Assembly (NCBI GenBank): GCA_963854835.1
Contig: OY978525.1
Coordinates: 26,249,253-26,313,252, forward strand
DNA: 64,000 nt
Origin: Megamerina dolium
Lineage: Eukaryota; Arthropoda; Insecta; Diptera; Megamerinidae
Direction of reading: 5' to 3'
Below the pieces are notes generated by a model. It did no database searches and was not told the origin of the DNA. It saw only the letters and a program-made list of their open reading frames with translations. Shown here piece after piece: positions 1 to 11,000 of this stretch. A program made the position numbers and the translations under genes. The stretch's first letter is position 1. Each line of letters begins with the position of its first letter.

Positions 1-1010
1 AATACTCCCTCGAAGAGTAAAAACCACATTCTATAAAACTTTTATTTTCGTCGCAGATCCTGAACAAATTATACCTCAGATGTAAGACTATTTGCAGTTT
101 TTGAGAGACAAATGCAAGCTAGATCAACAATTAGCTATACGAGTTGTATGCTGATATTAATAAAGTAAAGTGAATAAAAAAACCTTCGGCCTGAAAGCCG
201 GAGTGAAAGTCTTCAGCCAAAAAGGCTTCATATTCGATGCCGTGCCTTGTGGCAGATGCGGACCTAACCGACGAAGATCCAACTGAGAAGCAAGTGATGG
301 AGAACTTGTCCTCGCTCAGAAATTAAAACTTTTGAGCAAGTCAAAAACATAGATTAACGGTGAAGTGCTCTGTGAGCAGACATATACAATTATCTGTAAA
401 TAAGGAAATTGCTTTCTATTGGATAGTTCTGTTGGACAGTAACAGAAAATATGCTACTCAATATCCACATCATCGAGTCAAGATTAGCAAGTAGAGTCTG
501 TGATAACATCCACAGTAATAGTGTGATGTTCAGCTCTGTTGTGTCTTGTGATGTCTTCAACGGTAAAAGAAATTTCACCAATATTATATTATATTCTTCC
601 ACAAAACCTTTAATGGATTTGAATGATTCGAGTTCAGATCACCTTCTTTTATGAATGGAATCCACAAAGTCTGTGATCCATCCCAGGAATCCCGGAGAGC
701 TAACGTCGAAAATTAATTTTGGATTTTTACCGGCAGAGCTTCCTGTTGTCAAGTAGATGTTAAGTAGTTGTCAAGCTGCGATACCGCAATGTCATCGTAC
801 TACTTATTTCGATTCACAACACTATTTAACTTTATCTTACACTCACTGATACTCTTAAGAAAGCAGAAAGGGCCATCACAATGGTCTTCCACGCCCGAAT
901 GTGTTTTTGAATATTTATTTTCAGACAATGTGCACATAAATATAGAGTTAGGAAGTGAAATTGTTATATTAGTTATATTTCGTCAATGAACAGCCAACAT
1001 ACTAGCCATC
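1..1010. other. Non-coding AT-rich DNA, no gene recognised
   Basis: No frame here resembles a known protein. A slightly GC-richer stretch at about 180-300 has a short palindromic run (cttcggcctgaaagccggag), but I could not assign it to a repeat family. The rest is unstructured intron-like or intergenic sequence. Confidence 0.5.
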
Positions 1011-1592
1011 TGAGCTCCGGTGGTACCAACATTATAGGTAATACCGATGCATACATTTTATTTTCTACGATCGACAGACAGACAGAGAATCAAAGACCTA
1101 TATTATCATGGGAGGAAGGACATAAATTTCATGCGATTAGAGAGCGCCACAATAAAAAAGATTTATGTCCGACGGACCAGTCATATTATATGGATTTTGG
1201 ATTGATGAATGCGAATCTGTAAAAATAGCAGAAAATCATTGTCTTTAGAGTTTAGAAAGAGGGTGATGGAAGAAATTCGTCCAAGGATTAAGATTTCAGG
1301 ATTACAAAAATCCATAGAATTTTTTTCTAATCTCAAAAATCAAGAAAAATAGACAAAAACGTCTGTTTTTGAGGTGAAAAAGAAATCTGAGATTGATGAC
1401 ATTTATTCTATAAAGTATTCGGATTCAGCGAATCCATATTACATGACTACTTTGGTCTGTCGTGCATTACACTTTCTTTGGATGAAAATGTCCTCCTCCT
1501 AAGAAAGTACAGGTTTTTGTATGTCTGTCCAACGATCATAGAGTAGAAAACATAAGTATCGGTATTATCGATAATGTTCATACCACCGGAGT
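1011..1592. repeat. Long inverted repeat (fold-back or MITE-like), arms about 180 bp
   Basis: The left arm begins at about 1011 with ctccggtggtaccaacatta. The right arm, read on the minus strand from about 1592, begins actccggtggtatgaacatt. The arms stay alignable through aataccgat, acgatcg/atgatcg, acagaca and ggaggaaggaca/ggaggaggaca, with many substitutions and small gaps. About 200 bp separates them. This is typical of an old non-autonomous DNA transposon or fold-back element. No target-site duplication was identified. Confidence 0.6.
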
Positions 1593-1735
1593 CTAATTCG
1601 TTAGTAGTTTGGCTTTTTGTACATCAGATCATGAGTTCGAACAGCAGCCGCGACCAATTTAATAACAAAAATGGTCTGTTCTTTCAAACGTTACCCACCT
1701 ATTAAGAAAGTAATTGAGAAAGTAATCTACGGACC
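1585..1735 (+). mobile_element. Degenerate tRNA-derived SINE fragment
   Basis: Contains a worn tRNA-like head (gttagtagtttggc, then tcatgagttcgaac as a B-box-like sequence). It is followed by the SINE body segment ttctttcaaacgttacccacc, which matches ttctttcgaacggtacccacc in the better-preserved copy at 30.6 kb. The 3' part is missing or unrecognisable. Confidence 0.5.
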
Positions 1736-1770
1736 GTAAAAATTTCCCATAAAATAAGCGCACATTCAAC

Positions 1771-1804
1771 AATAAAACTCACAACGGGTGTTGTGAGTTT
1801 TATT
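1771..1804. repeat. Perfect 15-bp hairpin
   Basis: aataaaactcacaac at 1771-1785 is exactly complementary to gttgtgagttttatt at 1790-1804, with a four-base loop (gggt). The outline resembles a bacterial terminator, but nothing bacterial surrounds it. It is more likely a fragment of a transposon end or a chance structure. Confidence 0.7.
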
Positions 1805-3527
1805 TTATTTTCAAACGATATGGGCAACCCTAATATATCTTCAAATATATATGATGTTCTGTTGTTTTACGTTGCAAGACAAGTTGCATAAAAGCGTTGC
1901 TACTTTTTGCCCTCACGTATCAGCGCAAATAGAGACTGGCGCACTTTGGTGTGTGTTGACAAGTATTGTGCACAACAATAATAACAATAAAAACTGCTGC
2001 AGCCAAGACAATATTATACATACATATATAAACGTATGTGTAGATTTGTTTAACATTGATGGTTGAGTTGTGTTCTTTTTTGTTTGCTTCTTCCTTAAAC
2101 CACAAAATAAACAGCGTACATTCATTTTTGGAGGTTGTAAAAACAAAACAAAAAAGTAAATTCATAAAAATTTATGCCGCCACCAACATAAATTCTTAAA
2201 CATACATAGACATAAATGTACACATATGTATTTACTTATAGAATATATTGTATATATGTATGTACATTTGATGTAGGTAAAAATATTGCACTTTGACTAT
2301 GGCCGTTGTTGCAAGGTGATTACTTTGGATTTTTTTGTTTGTTCTTTGCAACAACAACAAATTGATGAAAATGAAAATTTAACACATTTTTCTTGAATCA
2401 AAGAATAACGATGAAATCAATAAACAACAAAAACAAGAACAATTTACAAATAGAAAAAGGCAACCACACTAACAATAAACAAGCAATCCATTCTTATGCT
2501 CAAACATACAAGTATATGTAGTTACTTGTATGCATTCGTATAGCATTTAGTAAACATTAAAGCCACTAAATGCTTGTGCGCCTTTAATGTCTCTTTAAAA
2601 GCGGAAAGGCAAAAGTTAAACAAAGCCTGTTCATGCTGCCGCTGCATGAACAGTGCTACAGTATTACCAATAGCATTAAAGTGCATTAAAGGCACTGACT
2701 GCACCGATAAGATAAAGGGAATGTATGCGCTTCTTTGGTGTTATCTGCATTTGTGGAGTGTGTGAGTACATGCATAGATTCTACGTTACGAAAATGTGTG
2801 AATGAATGAGAATAAATTGATGAAACATTGAATTAATGACAGACGACTACTGAAAGCATAAGACGAACGGGCCAGATTTATGTACTCATGTACATATATA
2901 CAGACATAAATATAATGTACAAACGATAGAACATGTATATATTTCAAACGTAAATATTTATTGACGAAAGAAACTTTTTTTTTTTTTAATTAATTGATAA
3001 TCGAAAAGTGATAATTTTATGATATTGACGGTATCAGTGATACTAACTAACAACAACATCAACAATACCTTTAATACCAACCACCATTACAACGTCGCTA
3101 AAGATGAAGAACATAATGGAAAAATAAAAAGTATTAAATAAAAATGTGATTACTTTTATAAAATCCTCTGTGAAATTAAGTAGACTATAAATCTCTTGAA
3201 ACACCGAAGATTGAAGAAACCATTCTTGGAGGGTTTGAAGTAAAAATCCATCGGAAGACATGTGAACCTATTTATGTCTTTCAACGCTTTAGCGATTCTT
3301 GCTTTTTGGAATATCACAATATAGAATGGATGTGGAAACGTTATAGTACATTTCTGCCGAGATCAAATATTTAAAAATGCATATTAAAATCATTTTCACC
3401 TAATTGGATGAGATTTTTATTTCAAAAGAGATTACGATTTCTTCTTGCTGCGATACAATGTATTGGATTAGTATAGAAAAATTATTAATTTGTTTAATTT
3501 GTGGTCTTCATCTGTCTGTTACTCTCT
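1805..3527. other. Non-coding AT-rich DNA with microsatellites
   Basis: Holds CAA-rich and catatgta-type simple sequence and a homopolymer T run at about 2973-2987. One interleaved inverted repeat (2577-2695) is listed separately. No coding exon recognised. Confidence 0.5.
2577..2695. repeat. Nested hairpin region
   Basis: The outer arms are gcctttaatg (from about 2580) and cattaaaggc (about 2683-2692). Inside lies a tight hairpin, ctgttcatgc with gcatgaacag, across a 7-base loop at about 2628-2654. The two-tier fold is compatible with a structured RNA or a small MITE. There is no other evidence for either. Confidence 0.45.
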
Positions 3528-3827
3528 GTACTACCAGTACTGTTGTACGTGTTAAATTTTGGCCATTATTACAAGGAACCTACTTATATTAGCCGGTTCC
3601 GAGCAGCAGAACTCTTGATGACATCACTTTTTCTGAGCTTTGTCGCATAGCTCTTTTAAAAGCTTTTTCATGGCAAATTGTTACTGCCGGAAGAATTGCC
3701 AATTGTCGACAGGTGGGTACCGTTCCAAAGAAAAATCTATTCTTTATTAAAGTTATCACAATCGGGGTTTGTACCCATGACCTGCGAATCAAAAGACCAA
3801 CGCACTAACCATTGAGCTACGGTATCC
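3528..3827 (-). mobile_element. tRNA-derived SINE copy
   Basis: Reading the minus strand from 3827 gives ggataccgtagctcaatggttagtgcg, an A-box-bearing tRNA-like head, followed by a B-box-like ggtcatgggtacaaacc. The body contains accgttcc/ggtgggtacc, the conserved agctttgtcgca-type segment and the tail cggttccgagcagcagaact. It matches the 30.6-kb copy in the same order along its length, at roughly 75-80 percent by eye. Confidence 0.75.
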
Positions 3828-4039
3828 ATGAAATTGTCATCTTCAAAATTTTATAAAATGAGCTGAGAAAATAACGTAAATCTACTTTTCAGCCACATTT
3901 TCATATGCTGAAATTTGAAATTGTTGTGATGTTGCTTTTGGGTATTTGGGTTCGTTCATGTCGTTTCAATATTTTCGATGCAATTCGCAAGGGTAAGCCA
4001 AAGTAACAAATGTCTATAAAATCATGGCAATTACCCATA

Positions 4040-4680
4040 AATCTGGATTCAAAGAGAACCTCGATACCACACGAATGAACACAAAAAAAACACGATATAT
4101 TCAATTTCCATATGTGTGCTTTACTCAAACGGAACAAAAGCGATCCATTTCTTAAACGAATGGTGACTGGATACGGGAGAAATGGGTCACATACGACAGA
4201 ATAGCTTGGAAATGATTGTGGTCAAAGCACGTTGAAGCGGATTTCGACTAACAGCAAGGAAAGTTTTGCTATGCTATGCTGCTTCCATATGGAACACAAC
4301 ACTAAATTTGGACAGCTACTATCAACAATCGGACCATTTCAAATAAGCGATTGATCAAAAGTGGTTAAAATTGGTCAACAAGAGAGGTTTTGTGTTCCAT
4401 CGCAACAACTCCAGGCCACACATGCCTATAGTAACTTGCCAAAAACTACGGAAACTCGATTGAGAAGTTTGGATGGATCCTCGTTATAGTTTTGATCTGG
4501 AATTATGCGATTATCGTCTTTTTTTATCATTGCAAAACTTCTCAGAAACTCCGAGAGATTGGTTGCGGAGATTGATGAATCTATTTTATAGTCTGCACCT
4601 TACGCTACGCAATTATCATCTTTTCTCATCACTATTGCAAAACTTCTTTAGTGATAAGAAATTATAATCAAGATAATAAA
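4040..4680 (+). pseudogene. mariner-family transposase relic
   Basis: A decayed mariner transposase can be followed across several frames. ALLKRNKSDPFLKRMVTG comes first, then a segment matching the WSKRG..TVAKPGLTARKVLL region, then RGFVFHRNNSRPH and SFDLELCDYRLFLSLQNF. Mariner transposases cut and paste DNA through a D,D34D triad. Here the first Asp, expected after MVTG, is Tyr. The second, in the HQDNARPH motif, is Asn. The third (CDYRLF) is kept. Stops and frameshifts are present, so the copy is inactive. The DYHLF region occurs twice (about 4474-4545 and 4580-4660), an internal duplication. Upstream coding down to about 3940 is plausible but too worn to align. Confidence 0.8.
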
Positions 4681-4893
4681 TTAGCTGACTTTTGGGCATT
4701 ATGAAGTTAGCTTAGAAATGGTGTCAAATTCTAAAACAAAAAGGATTGGACAATAGGGGGCATGTTAAATAAAGTCTTTAAATAGACATGACGTCAAAAT
4801 AATGGAATTCATTCTCCTCGATCAAATGTTATGGTGCGCAAAATTTCTAAAGTAATCTGACTCAGCGCAAAACATAAATTAAAAATCTCCTTA

Positions 4894-5927
4894 CAGTCGG
4901 CTGGGGCCGACCAAATTATACCCTGCATATGTAGAGGTATATATAAAAAGTTTGCTCGTATATCCATCCTTTTCTTCCACTACTTTGTATAGGACCTACA
5001 TTAAGAAGCAGGCGTACCTCACCAATTTTGGAGGATAAATTTCTGTCTATAATACTAAACTACATAGGTTGCAATGGGTTGACCTAGGCGTATTAATTAG
5101 TAAGTTATGGGTGTTTTAATGTTTAAGATAAATCCGAGACTTTGTACGGAAGCTATATAATAAGTGGGCTTGACGTATCTCTTTCTGGTATATCTAATTA
5201 ATTTTTCAATATCAATCCACACCTTAAATCTCGTTGTCCTAAGCTAAATGGTTTGTAAGTTATGGAGCTTAAAAGTTTTAGTTTAATTCCCTTGACTTTG
5301 TATGGGAGACCCAAACAGGAGTGGGCGTGGCACACTGATTTTCTGCCATATTATTTCCGACTACCATGTTAATCTAAGTGTCAATTATGGTTATTCTGGA
5401 CAGAAGATTGTAGAAGTTACAGCTGTTTCAATTTAAAAGAAGTACAGACACTTTGTATGAGAGCTACGCTAAAAAGTAGGCGTGGCTCAACTACTTTTGG
5501 CGAGGTTATATAGTAGTATAATATAAGTCTATGTGCCAAATATTGTTGTCCCAAGTGGTATATTATGTGAGTTGTAGCAAGTTAGAGATTTTGAAAATTT
5601 CGAGGTTAGTCGCTTTGAATGCTTGGTGTGGGCGTGGTTATTGACCGATCATGCCCAATATCAATCCCCTCCGTACCCTTGGATCATAGATTACTTATGC
5701 CAAATTTCATCGAAATAGCTAAATATTTACTCAAGTTATCGTGCGAACCAGCCAGGTGACAGACAGACGGACGGACGGACGGACGGACATCGTTAAATCG
5801 AAAATTTAATCGACGCTGATCACGAATATATATCCATGTCTATATCTCCGGAGATTCCTTCAAGTGGACACAAACATCTGACCGAAATGAATATACCATG
5901 CATATTGCATTATGCAGGGTATAAAAA
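4894..5927 (+). mobile_element. Family A repeat element with accctgcat termini (INE-1/Helitron-like?)
   Basis: It starts with a small hairpin (gtcggctggggccgac) and ttataccctgcatatg. It ends with attatgcagggtataaaaa, so the ends are inverted repeats of about 13 bases. Inside are four or five diverged units of about 150-160 bp marked by tgtatgggagct and aagtgggcgtggc (about 5000, 5150, 5300, 5450 and 5620). A (GGAC)n run lies near the 3' end. The layout resembles Drosophila INE-1/DINE-1 elements, which also carry tgggcgtgg blocks and gacggacagacgg runs. The family assignment is inference. Confidence 0.6.
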
Positions 5928-6054
5928 TTTTTATTATAGTTTTTTTAAAGTTTTTTTTTTTTATTAAGTAGATTTGTTACCCTTAGAGATTAATTTAATG
6001 AATTTTTGGTTCTTAAATTTTGTTGCTGAACTAAGTTACTCCTACTATATTAAT

Positions 6055-6300
6055 TCCTTAGGGAGGCCCCTCTACAGAACCTCTAAAACCTTTTCAAAAT
6101 CCACAAATACCGGCATAGTTGTCTAGAAATCAGCTTTAAAGGTATAAAATGTAAGGTAGACCATGATTAACTTTTCCTCTCCCACATTTTCAACCAACAT
6201 ATTTACCCTACATGAACACCGCTTAGAGGGCTCCCCTACAAAATAGAAAAAATGCACGAAATTATCCAAAATTTGTTTTTTCCCAAGCTATGCTGTCAAA
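6055..6300 (-). repeat. Family B tandem-unit fragment, minus orientation
   Basis: Read on the minus strand it gives the family B unit: tttgtaggggagccctctaagcgg, then agggtaaatatgttggttgaaaatgtgggagag, then ttaatcatggtcta. It matches the arrays at 19.3, 28.9 and 62.8 kb. One complete unit and part of a second are recognisable. Confidence 0.5.
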
Positions 6301-6640
6301 AATTTGCTACTTACAATTTAACTCACCCTACTTATTTACTAGTATGTAAGTGTTTAACACTTTCTTCACAATGCACATATTGTTAGACCACGTATGTCGC
6401 TATATACGAGTATATTTGGTATGCGTCATTCTTCAAAATCAGACAAACAATTTACAGTTTACGTACATCCATACACTTCGTAAAATAAGTATTCGAATTC
6501 GACATTATTATTGGCAGCTTTAATAAATTTTCTTGGAAACGATACATAAATCTTTGAATAGATTCTTTTCAAACGTCATAAACTTTAGCGCAAACATAGT
6601 ACACGCACTGATATAAAGCATAGCATTTACGAATACAATA

Positions 6641-7246
6641 GGCTGTTCAGAATCTTGTGCAAATGGTCTTGCATCATTGCAATTGCAAAATGGTGTAGTA
6701 AATTTTTGCTTTACACTAACAAAATATACAGTCGTGCATTTACTACACTCTTGCAACGACGCAACACCAAAAACCCGTAGGATATGTATGCAACACTGAA
6801 TTGCAAACTAACAGCTGATCAGCAACAAAATAAAAAAAACTGAAAATGGAAGGCGAACAAATCAAAAAAAGAATAAATGAAGAATGAAAGAATAAAGAAT
6901 AATAAATAAATAAAAAATGCATCCTCATCAAATTCTAATTTAATGAAAAATGGTTATTTACTGAAATTATGAAGAGAATATTTCATACCATCGTTCCACA
7001 TAATTTCATCAGCAGCTTCGTCAATTAAAGAGTCGACTATTTGCTCCTTACAGCTTTTTTTCGGCATTTCTTCTAATTTGTGCGCAATTTTAACATCAAA
7101 ATAATTTGCTATTTCACCAATCAGCTGTGAATAGCTTGGCTTGCAACAAGTAATGCAAAGTAAACAAAAAAGTCGTTCACAATTGATGATAAATATTTAC
7201 AATTGCACGAATTTGCAATCTTAAATGCACAAGATTCTGAACAGCC
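6641..7246. mobile_element. MITE-like DNA transposon with 20-bp terminal inverted repeats
   Basis: The first 20 bases (ggctgttcagaatcttgtgc) are exactly complementary to the last 20 (7227-7246). Imperfect pairing continues inward through attgcaattgcaaa and atttgcaa motifs. Length is 606 bp. I see no confident target-site duplication, so the superfamily is open. An open frame without an obvious match lies inside on the minus strand (separate entry). Confidence 0.75.
6954..7141 (-). pseudogene. Unrecognised coding remnant inside the 6.6-7.2 kb MITE
   Basis: On the minus strand a frame runs without a stop through SYSQLIGEIANYFDVKIAHK, then LEEMPKKSCKEQIVDSLIDE and AADEIMWNDGMKY, ending at a TAA at 6956-6954. 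The charged, helical composition looks like real protein, unlike the low-complexity Ile/Phe/Tyr chance frames elsewhere in the window. It has no Met start in a sensible position. I cannot name the family. It may be the C-terminus of an accessory protein of the parent transposon or a captured host exon. Both are inference. Confidence 0.35.
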
Positions 7247-7249
7247 CTA

Positions 7250-8283
7250 ATGCTTATTCTTACATATACTCGTAGTATCTACTCGTACAATGTACGTGCA
7301 ATCATGAAGTGTTATTGAAAAGCAAAACGAGAATGCAACGAAGAAAATCAAGTAAAGGAAAACATACTTGCATGCATAAGAAGATGTTACAAAATCAGCA
7401 AGAACAACAACAACAACAATAACAACAGTGGCATCAGCATCATTTTTAACCACAATGCATATTTGCAATAATAAACAGAACAGCAACAACAGCAGTTGCC
7501 ATTTACAACATTGGCAACGCCATCACCCACAGATCAACCGAATAAGAACAATTGTATTTACGTATACATCTACGATACATTGCATATACACACATTTGTA
7601 TCAACAACCACAGGCAGAATACATAGTATTATAATAGCAGTGCCAGTTCAGCTGTATTTCTTCAAGCTCATATGTACCTTGATAGACAAAAAATTAAGAC
7701 CATTCTATTATCCAAATATATTTGATAGTGCAGAGAAAATGATGTACTACAATATAATTCTCTTAGTAACCAAAAATGCCTTCTAGACGATGTATGCAAA
7801 AATCTTTAATTGAAAAAATACATTAGCGGATGACTTTCAGATAAGAATTTTGTAATGTTGAGTTGCTCTTAAGCGCGAAATCAGAAGATAATACATTCAG
7901 CCCAATAATAATCAAATTTTATTAAACATTTGGTATACTAAGATCTGTTTGAGCTCTGCAAAATAGCAATTGACAATATCGATGACTTTGAAATTCGATG
8001 CAAATCTCTTTCTGCATAAGAATTTTTCAGGTTTGGAAAGACAAAATAGTTATAAGGCGGTTACATCTACTCAACACGAGTTATTGAACAACTATTGGAA
8101 CACTAGCGCGTCTATTTGGGTAATCACTACGGTTGAGATGTAAGCCGATCCATCGTCTTGGTAAAACAAAAGCTGTTTTGCTATAAAAATTTTAATAAAT
8201 CTATCTGAAAAATGAAAGATCGCAGCTGTCAAATATTGTGTTTTCCATTTGTAGTGCCATATGTTAGATTTTTAGCTAGTTTT
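7250..8283. other. Non-coding DNA with CAA/CAG-type microsatellites
   Basis: Contains acaacaacaacaacaataac at about 7402 and similar trinucleotide runs to about 7500, then unstructured AT-rich sequence. The frames here are low-complexity and show no known domain. Confidence 0.5.
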
Positions 8284-8891
8284 TGTGTCATGGTGTTGAA
8301 GTATGCCGACGGTATCGACATAATCGCAATGAACACTCGAGCAGTCAGTGCAGAATTTGAAAGAGAGTAATGTCGAATGGATCCTACGGTGACCTAGAGC
8401 ATAATGTCAATCAGATGTCAAAACAATCTGTGAATAACTCCACTTTTGAACGAGTGAGGGACTTTGCCTATCTTGGAATCAACATTAACATCTGTATTGA
8501 CGTTAGCCTGGAGATATTGCTAAGGATTACTCTTGCTAAGGGGTGCTACTTTGAGCTAAGTAAGTCAAGCCCTTTCTCGAGAAACGAAAACTACACTCTA
8601 TAAGTCTCTCATCACGCCTGCTCTTATATATGGCGCCGAAACCTGGACAATTTCCACCTCAGATGAGAGATTACTTGGAGTTTTCAAGAGAAAAGACCCA
8701 TCCAAGATCTTTGCACCTATTTGCGTTGTCGGCGCGTATAAAAGAAGGTATAATCATAGGCTGCATGAGCTATATGCCGACGCCGATATATTAAAGCGCA
8801 TCAAATACCACCAGCTGCGCCGACTAGGACTGAGATAGCTCGGGAAGCATGCTAAATTCTGGTTGTAATGGCCACATAAGTAAGTAAATAA
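8284..8891 (+). mobile_element. Old 5'-truncated RTE-type LINE (copy 3)
   Basis: Aligns to the 3' part of the RTE element at 51.4 kb, from just before the YADD box (aagtatgccgacggtatcga) to the end. The catalytic box is altered at its last Asp (gac ggt: D then G). The segment encoding RVRDFAYLGININ...DVSLEILLRITLAKGCYFELSK is still visible, followed by frameshifts and gaps. It ends with atggccacataagtaagtaa, the same 3' terminus and TAAG tail as the two younger copies. No clear target-site duplication. Divergence suggests an old insertion. Confidence 0.8.
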
Positions 8892-9191
8892 GAGCCCAAA
8901 TTGGTTCAAGGTATAAATAATTAAAATCAGAGAACGTGTTGTTTAGGGTTTGCCACCTTTACTTACGTTACGCAACCCACTTACTCACTTATCTAATCTC
9001 ATAAAAACTTAAGAAAATTACGTAAAATATTAAATTGGGCCATACAAAATAATGCAGAATTTTTACTTCATTAGGTTCAATGCTAAAATGCTTTAATGCA
9101 GGACTGACAAATTAATAACATTGTATATAATATTGTATTACCTACTAAAACAAATTTTAGTGACTTTTTTATTGCTAATGCATTTTTCGTG

Positions 9192-9270
9192 GATGCAGTA
9201 GTTTAGTGGTTGCTGCGTCGATCTGTTAGTATACAAATGGTCACCGATTCAACTCCTGGTTCGGTAAACT
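9192..9270 (+). mobile_element. tRNA-like SINE head (second subtype)
   Basis: gcagtagtttagtggttgct looks like a worn A box and ccgattcaactcc like a B box, about 55 bases apart, as in a tRNA-derived promoter. The sequence between them (gcgtcgatctgttagtatac) differs from the main SINE family of this window. It is either another SINE subfamily or a tRNA pseudogene. Confidence 0.4.
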
Positions 9271-10575
9271 AAACAGCTTGCTTTTTTTTGTACTTTGAAT
9301 TCATGACCAATTCTAGTGAAGTATTGACCCTGATGAAGAATCTACAAGATCATTGTGAAAAAACTCAAAAAGAAGTAAAGCTACAAGAGTTCAATGATTT
9401 GAAATCGGAAATAGTTATCTTCCAAAATTGTACAAACTTAATACGCATAACGAAAAAAACCCGATTAGGGTTCTTGACAACCTATAGCCGCCACAATTTA
9501 ATTTATTTTATGCCTGTTCTTATTTTTTTGTTTAGCACGGTTTCTGTAATAGTATCAACACAATCTGCTCACAACATGAACTTAACTAAACGGAAGGAAA
9601 TTTTTAAGTTAACACTACAAAACAGTTACAAATATGTACCCATATATGTACATAAGTATGAATGTATATAGTAAATATATGAAATGCAAAAGGAAGAAGA
9701 AGAAGAAGAACTATAATATTATAGTAACATCCCATTTATAGAATGTTTGCATATACATTGGTACTCATACTATACATACATGTATATAAACATGTGTAGA
9801 CTTTTGTATGAATTTCATAGTGAATGGAGCAAAACAATAGCAACAATGATGCGAGTAGAGTTTGTGCGCAAATAAACAACTACCAGCGAATAATCAACCA
9901 AAAACAATACAATGTAAGCAATATTCTTTTTTTTTTTTAACGAAATATAGTAAATTGCATACACTCATGTGTATATTCACGCATTCAAACCCATCTTTAG
10001 CAAGAAATAAAAACAAAATAAAATAAAAATACAAATAAAAGTAATAAAAATCTACACTCTATTCAATTTCATGAGTATTGTTGTTCTTTTTTTTTCAGTT
10101 TCTCCAATTTAGTATGAATATTTTACTTCTTTCCCTATTTTTGTTTATTTTTAGTTGTAAATTTATTTGTTTCTCTCCTTTTTTCGGTACGAGCAGCATC
10201 GAAATTTATTGTGTTTGAGTTATTATTGTTGCTGTTGTTGTTGTTGTTGTTATTATTTTAGCTCTTGCTGTTATTAATAGTTGTTACAAATTTCAATGTG
10301 TAACGAGTAATGGCCCAACTTAATATGAGAGAAAGAAGGAAATTGAGCTTGTGAAAGTGCTGTTACATCGTTAATAGATTTCATAGTATAAGTCAGGGGA
10401 TCGCAGAACACATTAGTAGAATATGTTGGGAAATCCTGGAACACATTTCATCGAAGATTTGTTCAAGTGGCTACAACCTTCAGAATATGAATGAATGTAC
10501 ACTTCCACTTGGGTGCAAGACATAAAAATTTAGTAAAAAATGTGGATGAAAGATAAAAAAAATCGGCTTGAGAAA
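9271..10575. other. Non-coding AT-rich DNA
   Basis: A 127-codon plus-strand frame at 9288-9671 shows no domain. Its second half is low complexity and ends in catatgta-type simple sequence, so I do not call it a gene. Also present are an (aag)n run at about 9693 and (ttg)n at about 10228-10250. Confidence 0.5.
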
Positions 10576-10579
10576 TTAA

Positions 10580-11000
10580 AAATCTCATTTAATATTGATT
10601 CGACTGAAGCAAAGTACATAATTGTGTTTATAAAAAATATCAATCTGAAAATTGATTACTTTTATCATGGAAAAAATGGACGTAATGGGATAAAAATCAC
10701 GTCTACCTTCCATACAAAGGTGTGTTTTCAAATGAATATTTTCACACATTGCGCATGAAAATATGAAGTTATTAAGCTGAAACTTAGTACATAAAATTAT
10801 ATTTATTGATGTATGCACTAGTTTAAAAATAAGCGCAAGCTGATGAAAATCACGCCTATCTCCCATACAAATGTTTTCAAAGGGTTTCAAAGGCTTATCA
10901 CGCTAAAAGTTGGTATATTAGGTTACGTATGGACGATTAAGAAAACGGGCATAATCGAATAAAAACTACGACTATCAACCATAGAAAAGAATGCTTCCAT
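10580..11000 (-). repeat. Family C repeat units, inverted relative to the 14.4-kb satellite
   Basis: Three diverged units are marked by ataaaaatcacgtctacctt (about 10689), atgaaaatcacgcctatctc (about 10843) and ataaaaactacgactatcaa (about 10960). On the minus strand these become gggagataggcgtgattttt, the core of the satellite monomer at 14.4-15.7 kb. Confidence 0.55.

Noticed and set aside
1771..1804. Rho-independent terminator
   Set aside because: Shape fits, but there is no bacterial gene nearby and the window is an insect nuclear sequence.
9288..9671. 127-codon plus-strand frame
   Set aside because: The first half looks somewhat protein-like (MKNLQDHCEKTQKEVKLQEF), but I recognise no family, and the end runs into catatgta microsatellite.
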